Below are positions 12,322 through 24,750 of a stretch of 64,000 nucleotides of DNA, one piece after another. The notes under the pieces were generated by a model. The model did no database searches. It was given only the letters and a program-made list of their open reading frames with translations, and was not told the DNA's origin. The stretch lies in contig OY970832.1 of the NCBI GenBank assembly GCA_963853835.1, forward strand, positions 28,328,208-28,392,207, in the 5' to 3' direction. The stretch is from Calendula officinalis (lineage: Eukaryota; Streptophyta; Magnoliopsida; Asterales; Asteraceae). A program made the translations under genes and the position numbers. Positions within the stretch are counted from its first letter, which is position 1. Each line of letters opens with the position of its first letter.

Positions 12322-12329
12322 AAACCCTA
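12322..12329. promoter_or_regulatory. telo-box AAACCCTA upstream of RPS15A
   Basis: AAACCCTA lies about 55 bp upstream of the S15a start codon. This element is common near the start of plant ribosomal protein genes and works in either orientation. Function is inferred. Confidence 0.5.
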
Positions 12330-12330
12330 C

Positions 12331-14000
12331 CCGCCCCAAACTTTGGATACTAGGATGTACCCGACCCAACAAATTTTAGATTTTACTCCGTATTTGGCTA
12401 AAGTTTTTTTAATCAATCAGATTAATTTATGAGTCATTAATGTTTTTATGATTTAAATTTGTTATAAAGTTTTATGACCTCCCATGACGAAAGTCCAAGG
12501 GTAGTACAATTTTTGTCGGTATTATTACCTTTAATTTTAAACAAAGAACAACTAAGCTAAAATGAGTTATGGTATTGATGGCAGCTTTAAGAGTAAAAAA
12601 AGATGTATATGTAAACAAGTTCAATAGATTTTTCTCATTTTGTGGAGTTTCATTAAACCACTGCCAACACTTAACCGACGCTCATGCTGATTGTTGGCAT
12701 CCGTTGATAGTTTTAATTTTTTTGAGAGTTAGAAATCATACATAATTTGAATTAAGAGGTTGAATTCAATCAATACCGATATCAACATTAGAAACAAAGT
12801 TTCTCCAAAATCTTTAACATGTCCCGGTACTGATCTATCTAGTCAGCTTAATCATTAAAACTAATAGATTTATAAGGGTGAGCACGCCAAATTCAATAAA
12901 ACCAGATTCAAACTTCAATTCATAAAACCATAACTACAATTACAACCACCCCAACATAAGTTCAATCCCCAAAATCAATGATTATGCAGTTGAAACCTCA
13001 TACAATCAAAGACATAGGTAATAATCAACAAAATAAACCATAATTTCTCAAACAAAGCCAAAAATCACAGATCAATAGATTTTTTTAAAAGTGTGTATGA
13101 TAAATTGACGTCGGCTGTCACAATAAACCCCAAAATTAAAAGCAATACTACTAAAATTTGGATTTGTATTACCTTAATTGACTGAAAATCATAAGACTTT
13201 GATCACCGGAGCGGTCGCTGGAGAAGTTCGCCGGAGAAGTTGCGCCGGAGAAGAACGGGCGTCGGCAAAAAAGGGTAGGGAAGTGACACCTGCTGGAGAT
13301 AATTTAAGGGTTTTGAGCTATGGGCTTTGCATTTGGACTCCTATTTTTTGGTTGAAAGCTAAATTATATATATCTCTGGGCCAAAGTTAAGGGGTAGCCC
13401 AGGCCCCTTGGGCTCCAAGGGGGTCCGCCTATGCATGACCTACTGATCAAGGGTTCAAGTCCCGTGTGGATAAAAAAAGAAGTAGATTAGGTGTCATTCA
13501 AAAAAAATTATAAAGTTAGTTAACAGCTACTACTTTAAACCTCGCATTAAGGTCAATACGAGAATCACCATTGGAAACGTTAATCGAATATGAACTTCAT
13601 GACTATTTTAATTGTTGTTGATCGTACAAAGTAACAGTTGCTAGCCATTTTGTGGCTGCCAACACATCAAATCACCCACTCCGCAACCTTTTCTGAAAAA
13701 AGTTTGTTGTATATAGCGTTAAACTTAATTACCTTACAGGTTTATTTCACGTCATTTACTACTAAGTTGATCAACCATTTGGTAAGGGGGACTTCCAGTA
13801 CGCTATAAAATTTGTTGCGAATATCATCCTAAAAAGATTTATCCTCATATCATTACCATCAACACCATTTTTGGAAGTGGCATAACAAGCTCAGCATAAA
13901 GCTTATTCCTTCTGGTGGGGGGTGGAAATTGTAATGAGGTGATGCTGGGTTAAATAGAATTTGTTGGAAAGATATTTGGGTAACCACGGGGTGTTTAGCA
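12331..14000. other. Intergenic, no supported gene
   Basis: AT-rich. A GC-richer patch at 13180-13290 with a minus-strand AAG|GTAATAC site and a TATATATAA near 13360 could be a leader exon. No coding continuation was found. It also contains a tRNA-like motif near 13452. Confidence 0.4.
13421..13475 (+). mobile_element. tRNA-derived SINE-like fragment
   Basis: Contains an RNA polymerase III B-box-like word ggttcaagtcc (13452-13462) followed by an A-rich stretch. No complete cloverleaf can be drawn, so it is not called a tRNA gene. Confidence 0.35.
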
Positions 14001-14008
14001 TGTTGAAC

Positions 14009-14803
14009 TAGGGGTGGCAATTCAGGTTGAGTTCGGGTTGACGGGTTCGGGTTCGTGAGTTGACGGGTAGAAATGTTCAACCTGAAACCGACATGTTTAT
14101 ATAAACGGGTCAGACATCTCAACTATAACGTGTTTACCTTCAACCCGAACCTAGCTCTTATAACCCGTTTAATTAAACGGTTTACACAAGTTAGCATGTC
14201 AAATAGGTTAAACGGGTCAAACAAGTCAAATGTTGTTATTATTCCACAAATTCATAAGAAAATATCGAAACTTCAAATATATAAGTAGTCTCTTTAGTTT
14301 TTATCTAACTATTAGTTACGAGTGAATTAGTAAACTGTAAATTAATAAATATATATTATTAAATATATACTAATAATTAAACGGGTTGGCGGGTCAACCC
14401 AATTAAATTATCGTTGACCCGAACCTAACCCGTTTAATCAGGGGTGTCTTTGAGGAGGTGCAGGAGGTGCAGCCGCACATGGCCCATATTTTATAGGGGC
14501 CCATTTTTTTACATATATCATATATATATATATATATAATATAAAAATTTAAGTCAATTTAATAATTTAATAAAAAAAATATTAGAAAGTCCAAATTTTT
14601 GTAAAAACCTTATATTTAGGGGGCCCATTTTCGTGTTTTCGCACAGGGCACTTAAAATCTCGGAGACGCCCCTGCGTTTAATAAATGGGTCAGTAGGGTC
14701 GACCTGAGACTGACCCAAATATTTTTTACCTCATGTGAAACCTGTTTATTTTCGTGTCGGTTTCATGTCGGGTTTCGTGACGGGTCATAAATTGTCACCC
14801 CTA
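14009..14803. mobile_element. hAT-type MITE with nested insertion (795 bp)
   Basis: Ends are taggggtggcaatt and its near complement aattgtcaccccta. They are flanked by the 8-bp duplication tgttgaac (14001-14008 and 14804-14811). The interior is rich in cgggtt/aacccg words. There is no transposase. It is interrupted by the element at 14439-14674. Confidence 0.85.
14439..14674. mobile_element. hAT-type MITE nested in another (236 bp)
   Basis: Ends caggggtgtc and gacgcccctg form an inverted repeat with one mismatch. They are flanked by the 8-bp duplication cgtttaat (14431-14438 and 14675-14682). Removing it rejoins a cgtttaat word typical of the host element. Confidence 0.85.
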
Positions 14804-15205
14804 TGTTGAACTATCAACTATTGCTCGTATGCGTCAAATCCAGAGGGTAAAGGTGTATTTGGATTTGAGGTATGTTTGGGTGTTAATGGAGGTGTTTGTG
14901 GTTTGATCTATTTTGCTAGAAATAAAAGAAATTTGTGCTGTAATATTATAAGAAAATGTGTATGTATTCATAGGGGGTGTTGAAATATTGCCACTCAACG
15001 TTCGAATTTTTGCTCATTCAATGATCTGAAAGCCTGCCGATCTCGCGTGCTCTCTCATGGCCACGACCACACTACAGACCACATGGTGTGGGGGCGGTGT
15101 TCGCTTATCGATCACGTCGGTTATGGCACGTCATGCCATACCCATATCGAGCATGCTTAGGGGTATATAAGTAAGATACTCAAGAGCCACAATTTAATGT
15201 TTTTA

Positions 15206-15503
15206 GGCTATTGGGTATGATTTCATAGTACCATACTAAAATATTATCATATCAGATGTCATTTAAATAGCCATACCATATTATTTTGGAGAATATACCT
15301 ACCACATGTGGAAGGGGTGTTATTCCGTGTGGTTCACATGACCAAATTTACACCTTTAAACCCGTGTTTTTCCGTGGTCACTCCCTCATCACAAAAACCC
15401 TTCAAAGTGTGAAGGGAGATGTGTCACATTTCCCTCCACAACGTTGTTGTTTGCCATATATATAGGCGTTTTCACGGTATAAAGATACCCATACCAAATA
15501 GCC
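15206..15503. mobile_element. Tourist-like (PIF/Harbinger) MITE (298 bp)
   Basis: Terminal inverted repeats ggctattgggtatg and cataccaaatagcc border the element. It is flanked by TTA on both sides (15203-15205 and 15504-15506). No coding capacity. Confidence 0.75.
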
Positions 15504-15506
15504 TTA

Positions 15507-16781
15507 AAGCATATTTTACTACGTTACATTCGTGACACCATAGTCCATATATCTCGGGCTGCAACTATATGTATCCACTACATTCCTTCCCCTGACGTAC
15601 TCAGTCACGAATTGGGGAGGAAACCCAGAAACACATTGGTCGACTTTTGGCTATTGTGTGTCAACATATATATGTTTTATTTCTTCATATTTTTGTATGT
15701 ATTGGGTGATCCTATTCAAATACCCCTATCTACCAACTATACACCCTTAATCAAAATCAACATACTTTTTACCTTGGAAATTGTGTTCAAGACCAATGAA
15801 AATTGAGAGATCACATGGTGGTTATCAATTTTACTTTTTATTATTTTTATTTTTATTTTTTTTTACCAACTACTCTTATATGTATCTTTATATTTTTTTT
15901 ATTTTTTCAAAATATTGTAAATAGTTGTGAATTTTTTTTAATCTTCTCATTTAAAATTAAATATTATTTTTATAATTTATTATTTTTATTGAAAAATATT
16001 AATTTTTTGACGAAAAGTCGTCACCATTTTTTTAAAATGAAAACTTGTCATATTTATTTAATTTTTATATTATTATAAAATATAAAATAAAAATTAGAAA
16101 TCTAAAAAAATAAAAGTATAATATAAAATAAAAATTATAAATTAGAAGTTATAAAACAAAAATAATTTTATACTTAATTAATAAATATTTAATAATTATT
16201 ATTTATTAGGGGTGTTTGAATAGATTTGAAGGGTGTTCAAAAAGACAATCCCATCTGTATTTTGTAAATCACTTTCGTATTAAAAAATGCAAAATATAGA
16301 CAACATTTAGCATCTTTTATTCTCCAAATGTACAATTATTAAAGTAAGATATAATGCTATTACGTTGGTCAAAAAATAGGATATATATTTGTCTTTAGTA
16401 TATTATTTTTGCATTCTCCGATATGAATCCTGTTATCTTGATTGCAACGTTATGTTCGAAGGCGACAATTGTGGTCCATAACGTATAACTTACACTAACA
16501 ACTTATAATAAGATTGCATGACTTGCATCAGCTGAAGTACTAAACCGGAGTCTACAAAAATTGAAAATAAAAGTCGGCCGACTTAAAATTTTCCTACCAA
16601 TCATTCTATTATCACAAACCTATATCAATTTATATGGTTACGGTTTCTTTGACCACATGAAAATTATTCAAAAAGATAATCAAAACAATAAAGAGATTAA
16701 AGGACATTTACGTTTTCATAGCCTTGTGATACCTATTCTTTTAGTTGGAATCCTTAAGAATATTGGTTGTTTTCTCAAACA
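15507..16781. other. AT-rich intergenic DNA
   Basis: Extremely T- and A-rich between 15800 and 16200. Open frames here are compositional. An apparent 124-codon frame at 16561-16935 crosses the edge of the LINE and is not a gene. Confidence 0.5.
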
Positions 16782-16921
16782 CAGTATGACTAAATTTTTT
16801 TTGAACAGCAAAAAGAAGGCAACGGGTGAAGCTTCGGCATTGCCATCACCCCCCGAAGACCTCAAAAAAATATTATTAGCACGGGAGTCTAGCAAAAAAC
16901 TAGCCAAAGACAAAAAGAGTA

Positions 16922-19900
16922 TTACAACGGATTAGTTAACCAACTCACCCACGGAATTTGAAACTTAAGATTCCTATGGGTTAACCACGAAAACGAAAAC
17001 AACTTAATGATATCAACTACGTCTGATCTATGAATTTTACCACCATCAAACACAAGGGAATTACGAAATCTCCAAATCACCCAACATGTTGTGAAGCCGG
17101 TAACTTGCATCTTCATTCTATGTAAATTGCGAACGGGTAAATCTGAACAATGCTGCCACCACACATCAAACGAATCACAGGCCCACGCATCCATATTGCA
17201 CCAACGATAAACAGCTCTCCAAACTTCCTTTGCCATGTCGCATGAAAAAAATACATGGGCCACCGATTCCAAGCTCAAATTGCAACAAGGACAAAGAATA
17301 GATTCAATCTCCAAACCTCTTCTAGATAAGTTTTGTCTCGTAGGCAACATGTCTAAAAACATACACCACATAAAAATATTAACTTTAATCGGAACGAATT
17401 TACACCAATTCAATGAAGTACCCGTCCCTGGAAACATAATAGAGTTAATATAATTTTTTGTAACTCCAACCGAAAATTCACAAGAGTCCCCCAAACTCCA
17501 ACATACTTTATCTCTACCATCAATAACACGAGAATCGCCTAGAAGAGCAACTAGATTAACTAATTGTTCTTTCTCCGCCCCATCTCGAATGCCTCTTCGC
17601 CAATTAAAACACCATTTATCAATTCTCCATCTATCTTTAACCTTGCAAAAAGAATTTAATTCCAACCGAAATAACCGATTAAAAATTTGACAAAATGGCG
17701 CGTTACCTTTCCAAGTATCCATCCAAAATCTAATGGAGTTACCATCACCCAAACTATATTTTATAGCGTTATAATCAACGAGATTTTTATCATGTAAATA
17801 TTTTATAGTGCCAATGATATTATTCCACAAACCTTTTTTATTAGTCGAATTAAAATCGATTTTAAAACCACCATTATCACCATGGATTGCTTAAATAACT
17901 CGACACCAAAGAGCCTCCTTTTCTTTAAAAAATCGCCATCGCCACTTCACTAAAAGAGCTAAATTCAACGAGTCAAGACTTGGAATACCTAATCCGCCAT
18001 CTTCTTTAGACGCTAGACAATTATTCCATTTAACCCAACTTAATTTCCTTTCGTTTTCATTACCACCCCAAAGAAATTGAGCTCTCATTTGTTCCATTTT
18101 TTTAATAACACCAACCGGGGCACGAAAAATAGACATCCAGTATATCCCCAAGCTGCCTAGGACTGATTTGATTAGCGTTAAACAACCGCCAATGGAAAGC
18201 ATATTAGCCTTCCAAGTCGATAATTTTTTACGCATACGATCACAAATCAAATCCCAAACTCTCGCAGATCGTCAGTTACCGCCGTTCTTCAAACCCAAAT
18301 AATCGAAAACTTGATCACCTCGACTACATCCGATATTGGTACATGCAGCATCTACCACTTCGTTTGACAAACCCACACCAATTAATTGAGATTTGGTCAT
18401 ATTAATCTTCAACCCCGATTGCTCAAAAAAATCAGCCAAAATAGCAACAATACTTTCAATATTAGTTGAGATCCAATCCGCAATAAGCATCACATCATCC
18501 GCGTAAAATAAGTGAGAAATAAAGATTATTATTACCAACCGAAGCCCCACAAAAACTTCTATCAGAAACCGCCTTCTCAATCATAACATGCAAACCCTCC
18601 ATGGCTAATATAAATAAGAAAGGCGAAAGAGGATCACCTTGGAGAATGCCGCGAAACATATCAAATTCATCCGTAGGACTACCATTAACAAGCACCGAAA
18701 GCCGGGAAGACTTGACACATTCACTAATCCAACCCCGCCAGCGACTACCAAAAACCATATTCAACAAAATATAGTCTAGGTATTCCCAACACAAGGAATC
18801 ATACGCCTTCTCAAAGTCGACTTTAAAAAGAAGAAGATTTTTTTTTTTTTTTTTGACTTTGTACCAATCCATAACTTCACTAATGATTGACGGGCCATCA
18901 AGAATCTGTCTTCCATTGATGAAAGCAAATTGTTCTTTGCTAACCAGTTTATCAATCACCTTAGCCAGTCTCAACGCAAGGAGTTTAGCAATAATTTTAT
19001 ATTGAACCCTAATGAGAGCAATAGAACGAAAGTCCTTAACAAGAGTAGGGTTCGGGATTTTTGGAATAAGCGTGACAAATGAAGCATTACAACCAATAGG
19101 GATCACACCCTTCACCAAAAATTCTTCAACCGATCTAAGAAGATCATCTTTAAATAAATTCCAAAATTTTTTAATAAATTTAAACGACATACCATCGGGG
19201 CCCGGGGCTTTATCACTTCCACAACTCCAAACCACTTCCTTTAATTCATCCATGGAGCACGATTTCTCTAAAGAATCACAATCAACTGCATCAATCTGTG
19301 GGAACCGATAAACACCGGAATTCGGAATACAAACATCAACTTTTTTAAATTTCTCCTTGTAAAACTCAAAAAACAATTTTTTGACCGTTTTTGGATCGGT
19401 CCGCCAATCACCATCTTCCATAATTCTTGAATCATTTGAGTTTTCCTACGATGTTTCAACAAACCATGAAAGAAAGACGAGTTTTCATCCATCCCACTTT
19501 AACTTCAATTTTTGTAAAGATCAATGTTTGAACGTCTATCTAAATCGTTCAATTCTTTTAACCACTCATTTCGAAGCTCAATTTCCTCAGTGGAAGCAAC
19601 ATTATCATCAATCTTTTTATCAATATCATCAATATGATATCTAAGCCATCTAAAACGACCTTCCACTTTATCCCTTTGATCTACATTCCATTTTTTACAT
19701 TTGTCTTTAATGAATTTAAGTTTATTTTTAAACTTAATAATAGCCGACCCACCTTTATCTTCAAACTCGTTATAAGCTGTTGTCACGACCTCCTCAAATT
19801 GTTCAATTTCGAGCCACGAATGCGGTAACCGGAATGGGGACGGGCCATAGTCAATAACTTCTGAATGTAATAAAATGGGAACATGGTCTGAAAGTTTGCG

Positions 19901-20557
19901 ATCCAACGCTAACACTTTGAGTTGTGGGTGCCGATTACTACAACTTTCTGAGATCAAAAATCTATCCAACTTACTCATCTTAGTAGCTTTTTTATTCATC
20001 CAAGTGAATTTCCTCCCACCAATAGGTAAATCAGTCAAAACGTTTTGATCAATAAACTGGTTAAAGACCAAAGCCGTATGAGCATTAAAAACCGAGCCAA
20101 ATCTTTCCGACTCTACCCTTACTTCATTAAAATCACCAAACAAAATCATATCACCTTCTTTCTCTCACATATAAGAATGAATCTCATTCCAAAGACCACG
20201 TTTCGCTTCACCGTCTTGAGGTGCATAGATATTAATCATATGAGAAGTAACAGAATTACCCGCCCAAATACCCTCCACAATAACAAAGTAAGTACCACAA
20301 TGAATGCTTACTTTAGAAAAAACAGTCGGGTCCCAGATCGAAATTATACCCCCAGACATACCACGTGCTGAGCTACACGCAAAATCAAAATTTAAATTCC
20401 CCCATAAAGCCTTTACTTTGAAAATGTCCACATTAGTCATCTTAGTTTCTTGCACACCTACAAAAGAAACACCATGCTGAAAACATAACTTCTTGACCCA
20501 CTTCCTTTTTTCCACGTCCCCAATGCCGCGCACATTAATTGACAGAACTCTCATCAT
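16922..20557 (-). pseudogene. LINE ORF2: endonuclease-reverse transcriptase, broken
   Basis: The ATG at 20557 overlaps the LINE ORF1 reading end. This relation is preserved in both copies of the duplicated segment. Domains in order are: apurinic-type endonuclease (VLSINVRGIG at the start, MILFGDFNEVR near 20149), reverse transcriptase (FKVDFEKAYDSL near 18800, GILQGDPLSPFLF near 18640, YADD near 18500), and a C-terminal zinc-binding region (CPCC...H..F.C near 17280-17230). In-frame TGA stops occur at 20165-20167 and 19505-19507. Frame changes occur near 19440 and 18500-18530, with further breaks near 18270 and 17880-17830. The enzyme would have performed target-primed reverse transcription. 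This copy is dead. Confidence 0.9.
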
Positions 20558-20678
20558 TAACCTGAGCTTCACCTGTCCTGTCACTAGAAGATATAACCGT
20601 TTTGTTGATTTTTTTCCTACCAAAAAAAGTGCCACAAGATTTCGAAGGCGAGATCAACACCTCCACATTTATTTTGTA
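20477..20678. repeat. Left copy of 200-bp direct repeat flanking the solo LTR
   Basis: LINE sequence around the ORF1/ORF2 junction. It is nearly identical to 22400-22599 apart from two single-base length differences. The last four bases (tgta) coincide with the first four of the LTR. Confidence 0.9.
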
Positions 20679-22399
20679 ACACCTCAAATTTTAATACCAA
20701 AAATCGGCCAAAATAAAACATTTTATAAATAGAAGAACATCCCCAAATTTGGATTTACAAAAACCTTGGTATGAAATCAGAGTATAAAAGTAGGTGTTAC
20801 AAAATAGATCATAACCAAGCTAAGACTAAATCCAATCTAGTGCTCTTCTATTCTAGGTCCCGCATCTCTATCCATGCGTACCTAAGCCTTCGATCCCGAA
20901 CCTGAGTACATAGCAAAACAAAACAAGGAGTACGTGAGACAAAAACGTCTCGTGAGCTACATGGGTTTAGACCCCAAGGTTAATAATAATAACCGAATGA
21001 CAAACAAACAAACAAACAAACACGTAAGCAATCACCCATCTATCTAGTCACCCTATTGTGACTCCAATACTTTGCTTTCCTAGCAATCATACCTAGTTGT
21101 CGGGACATCCCCAACCAACTAGAACCACATTAACTTATTAACCGGGGATCCCCCGCATTAACAAGCTTCAAGGTAAAGGCAAGAGGGAATCGCCCAATCT
21201 ACCAATACCTGCCTTACTCGCCGGACTACTTCCAGTTAGCAAGACTACTATCATGGAATGGGCCGATGGGGATCCGCCCAAATGCTCCCCATTCCATACC
21301 TCATGACCGGGGATCCCCCGAATCATCACATCATCTCACCATATCATAACTCGATGGTTATGTCAATCTAGCTCTCGGCTATCACGTCTATCATCAAACA
21401 AGTTAGTTCAATACAACTATCGGTATAACTAACTACTAGCTACTAGTCTACACAATTAAGCAAATAGACCATAACACAAGTAATAAAAATGTATTTCATA
21501 GGCTATGTATTCAGTAAAGTCCACACGTACTCACCTTAGCAATATGATGCTCAAACCGTGTTCTTGACACCAATACTCTTGCTTCCACAATTTCACCGAC
21601 TTTCCAAAATGTCACCAAAAGCCTAATACAATAATCACAACAAGATTATCATCACAAACTACTACCAATGTGTTCATCTACCTCTAGATAACACCCATCA
21701 ATCCATTTCCCTCAAATATGGTGATTACCAAACCCTAGGTTTAACCAACCCTCAAGATTCTTACAAATCGAAATCATACACTTGTTTTACTTGTTAATAT
21801 ACCATCTATTAAGTGTATTCATCATTTATTTCACCATAAATCACCAACCCAAGAACTAGGGTTTCAAACCCTAGCTTCAAGATCCATAGATCTTGAGCTA
21901 CAAAGATGAAAGAGTGAAGATTTACCTTTAATCTTCCACTAGGAGTGAAATCTACCAAGGATTTGTGAAGAAATCAACCAAGAACAGCCTTTAAGCTCGA
22001 AAATCACCAAGGGAGAAAACTAGGGTTTACAAATGCAATAAATGAGCCAAATCCCGACTTTAATGCTGCCAGACAAAAGATAACGACGCGAACAAAGTTC
22101 GCGACGCGAACTTTGCATATCTCCCATACATCGCGATCGTTAAGGTGGCGTGAACTATAACGCGTCCGAAGGCCAAACTCCCTGGAGCCAGTTCCCGATC
22201 GGGAACTATAGTTCGCGACGCGAACTCATTGAGGCAGCAGGGCTGCACTTTTCATCAAGTGTCTTGACCCGATTCCGCCCATAACTTTCTCGTACAGTGT
22301 CCAAACGACACGAAACCAATTTCCACGTGTTTTATATGATTTATCCATAATTATCATATTTTTACATATTTTATTTATTTACAATTTCGGGTCGTTACA
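20675..22399 (-). mobile_element. Solo LTR of a Ty3/gypsy-like family
   Basis: Bounded by TGTAACACC and GGTCGTTACA. It shares blocks with the LTRs at 36995-39347 and 51785-54067, such as caagagggaatcgcccaatc and ccagttagcaagactacta. There is no internal region or primer-binding site. Orientation is inferred from the related complete element, whose primer-binding site is on the minus strand. The flanks lack a 5-bp duplication. Instead they are about 200-bp direct repeats of LINE sequence. The interior has (AAAC)n near 21005 and a cluster of gttcgcgacgcgaac palindromes near 22085-22225. Confidence 0.85.
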
Positions 22400-22599
22400 C
22401 TGAAAACATAACTTCTTGACCCACTTCCTTTTTTCCACGTCCCAATGCCGCGCACATTAATTGACAGAACTCTCATCATTAACCTGAGCTTCACCTGTCC
22501 TGTCACTAGAAGATATAACCGTTTTGTTGATTTTTTTCCTACCAAAAAAAGTGCCACAAGATTTCGAAGGCGAGATCAACACCTCCACATTATTTTGTA
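22400..22599. repeat. Right copy of the 200-bp direct repeat
   Basis: Begins ctgaaaacataacttc directly after the LTR and matches 20477-20678. It carries the end of the open LINE ORF1. Confidence 0.9.
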
Positions 22600-23989
22600 C
22601 CCGTTTGCAATTCTCAAAGCCGGGAGGACAACTCACTGAAGTTGCCTCCAATTCAATCACACCCTGTTTATCATCATTATCAACTGCCTCTTTTGTCACC
22701 GATTTTAAAATATGCACTTGAATATTGGGAGAGTTTAAACACTCCACCTCCGCTGACTTTGCATCATTACTTCCAACATCTTGACACACGTTTGCATTAT
22801 CAAACTCATCCTGACGCGTTTCATCTTCCATATTAATGTTATCGACTACATAATCATTGTCAACATCTTGGAATTCACCAACCTCACTATTATTCATCTG
22901 GGATTCTTCCTCGTTGTCATCAGAGGAACACTCAGACTCAGATTTATAGTCTATTTTAGCGATCACGACCTTCCAGGGGTCCGTTTCCCTCACCCTAACT
23001 GCATACGGTATGTCATGCACCAATACATCAATTACCTCATTAATGCTAGACGTGGATTTAATGCTAATACACATATTCCCCCTACTAGGGTTATCATCAT
23101 GTTCATCAAAAAACAAGAACGAACCCCAAATACTTGCAATCTTTTTATAAACGTCAGAATCCCATGCACATAATGGGAGGCCATCCACCTCCAACCAGCT
23201 AATCCTTTCATCTATCACGAAGTTAGACGTAACATGTTGTGTGACTGAGAAAATAGAGGATAAATCCGTAGCTTTGAACCGATTGCATGCTTTGGAAGAT
23301 TTGAACCCAATCCAAACCCAAAAACCACCAATGTGATGAATCTCCACGTCCTGAAAACCTTCATTTTCAAGAATAATATAAAGCTGAGGCATTGTATCAA
23401 TGAATTTTACTTTAGCAATCACCACTGCTTCTGAATCTTCTATCGAAATAAGAACAAAATCTTTTAACGAAATAGAATTCCTCGGAGAGGGAGTTGCATT
23501 ATCATGTTTAGAACAAGAGTCTTTCACCACGTTCGAACCACCAAGAACACTAGCATAAGACTTACTAGGGTTCGCCGTATTACTATTACCCTTCACTAAT
23601 TGCGACGCCTGTTTGGGTCGATTGAATCGAGCCACTGATACATATACATGATAAGAATCCATCAACTGTTCCGATAACTTTCTAGCAAACTGATCAACAT
23701 TATGGATGCCCAAGAACCTGATGAAACCGAATCGCTTACCGAATTTTGTGTTCTTCTTTGCAATATAGGCGTCCACGACCTTGCCAAACTGCATGCCCCA
23801 ATTCCACAACCCCCCTTCATCTAATTTCAATGGGAAATTAGTAATGAAAAACGAAGAAGCCAGTTTTTCAACCGATTTCAGATACGGGTTCATGATCGGT
23901 TTCCGCACGTCTGCACCTTTTGATCGCTCGTTATTGCCAATCTTCCAAATCCATCCATCCGAATCTATGTGTTGTTTGAATCTTCCCAT
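22457..23989 (-). CDS. LINE ORF1 protein with RRM domain
   Basis: Open frame of 510 residues from the ATG at 23989 (MGRFKQHID). An ATG further upstream at 24292 lies outside the LINE (24104-24118 is the target duplication) and was rejected. Residues about 46-122 form an RRM: RNP2-like FFITNFPL and RNP1-like KRFGFIRF. A Ser/Lys linker with KSYASVLGG follows, then a second folded region (about 200-320) and an acidic tail. Plant LINE ORF1 proteins of this kind bind the element RNA. Unlike ORF2 of the same copy, this frame has no stop. Confidence 0.85.
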   Translation of the reverse strand: MGRFKQHIDSDGWIWKIGNNERSKGADVRKPIMNPYLKSVEKLASSFFITNFPLKLDEGGLWNWGMQFGKVVDAYIAKKNTKFGKRFGFIRFLGIHNVDQFARKLSEQLMDSYHVYVSVARFNRPKQASQLVKGNSNTANPSKSYASVLGGSNVVKDSCSKHDNATPSPRNSISLKDFVLISIEDSEAVVIAKVKFIDTMPQLYIILENEGFQDVEIHHIGGFWVWIGFKSSKACNRFKATDLSSIFSVTQHVTSNFVIDERISWLEVDGLPLCAWDSDVYKKIASIWGSFLFFDEHDDNPSRGNMCISIKSTSSINEVIDVLVHDIPYAVRVRETDPWKVVIAKIDYKSESECSSDDNEEESQMNNSEVGEFQDVDNDYVVDNINMEDETRQDEFDNANVCQDVGSNDAKSAEVECLNSPNIQVHILKSVTKEAVDNDDKQGVIELEATSVSCPPGFENCKRVQNNVEVLISPSKSCGTFFGRKKINKTVISSSDRTGEAQVNDESSVN

Positions 23990-24118
23990 TGCGAATGGGG
24001 TAACTAGCGAAATCCAACCCCCCGCCCAAAAACCCCGATCGAAATCAAAGAATCGCCAAAATCGCCGGTGGCTTAGAGCGTAGGGTTTTTTTCTGCAGAG
24101 GATCAATATGACTAAATT

Positions 24119-24742
24119 GATTTTATTAATACATATACTCCTTATCATGCATAATGTACAAGCGATCATTACACGGTATACATGATGTTTTCGGTCGTCT
24201 AAACGACCATGCAATGAAAAAGAGGGACTTGGTCGCAGTCTCCATAATGGGGTCCGGACGCGTCCAACAAGAAGGTCGCGGTCGCCAAACAAACACCCAC
24301 TCTGTTCAGTCTAATGTCTAACATTTATTCTCACGAATATATTGTAAAAATACCTCCGTGGTATAACTTTATTTGATTCTTAAATATTAGCCCACAAGCC
24401 TAGTGATACGCACCCTAAATTTCTTACAATAATTATTGGGTTAAACTTTACTAGTGAAAAAATCTCAAAAGATAATTTGTGAATGGTTAAAAAAACGACA
24501 TACAAAATAATCAAATGACAAAAACACCCCATCATATGATATAATATGTAATTAGTCTGTACAATTAATTATTATTAATTAATAGTTAAAATATATTTAT
24601 TAAGATTACTCAAAAATTAAGAACTACAAACACATCTCAATATTACTAATTATCAAAATACCACGCTGCCTAAAATATATAGTCATTTTACTATATTTGT
24701 TTTACTAAAATATTTTTTAATACACTTCATTCTTTTATGATT
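24119..24742. other. Intergenic, no supported gene
   Basis: AT-rich. Words such as ggtcgccaaacaaacaccc near 24270-24300 look like the end of a MITE whose other end was not found. Confidence 0.4.
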
Positions 24743-24750
24743 AAGGCAAC

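Larger units (their letters stand above)
16797..24103 (-). mobile_element. L1-type LINE, interrupted by a solo LTR
   Basis: Order on the minus strand: leader, ORF1 (23989-22457), ORF2 (from 20557), 3' UTR, short A tail (T run at 16797-16802). A 15-bp target duplication with one mismatch flanks it (caatatgactaaatt at 24104-24118, cagtatgactaaatt at 16782-16796). Without the inserted LTR and its flanking repeat the element is about 5.4 kb, a normal full length. ORF2 carries multiple stops and frameshifts, so the copy cannot move on its own. Confidence 0.92.

Noticed and set aside
12124..12432. 102-codon plus-strand frame
   Set aside because: Antisense to S15a exon 1 and its promoter.
13170..13400. 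Possible minus-strand leader exon with a donor site and TATA-like run
   Set aside because: No downstream coding exon could be joined; it may be part of a repeat.
16561..16935. 124-codon plus-strand open frame
   Set aside because: It crosses the 3' border and target duplication of the minus-strand LINE and has no recognisable domain.
24104..24292. Upstream extension of LINE ORF1 to the ATG at 24292
   Set aside because: The LINE target duplication at 24104-24118 places this ATG outside the element.
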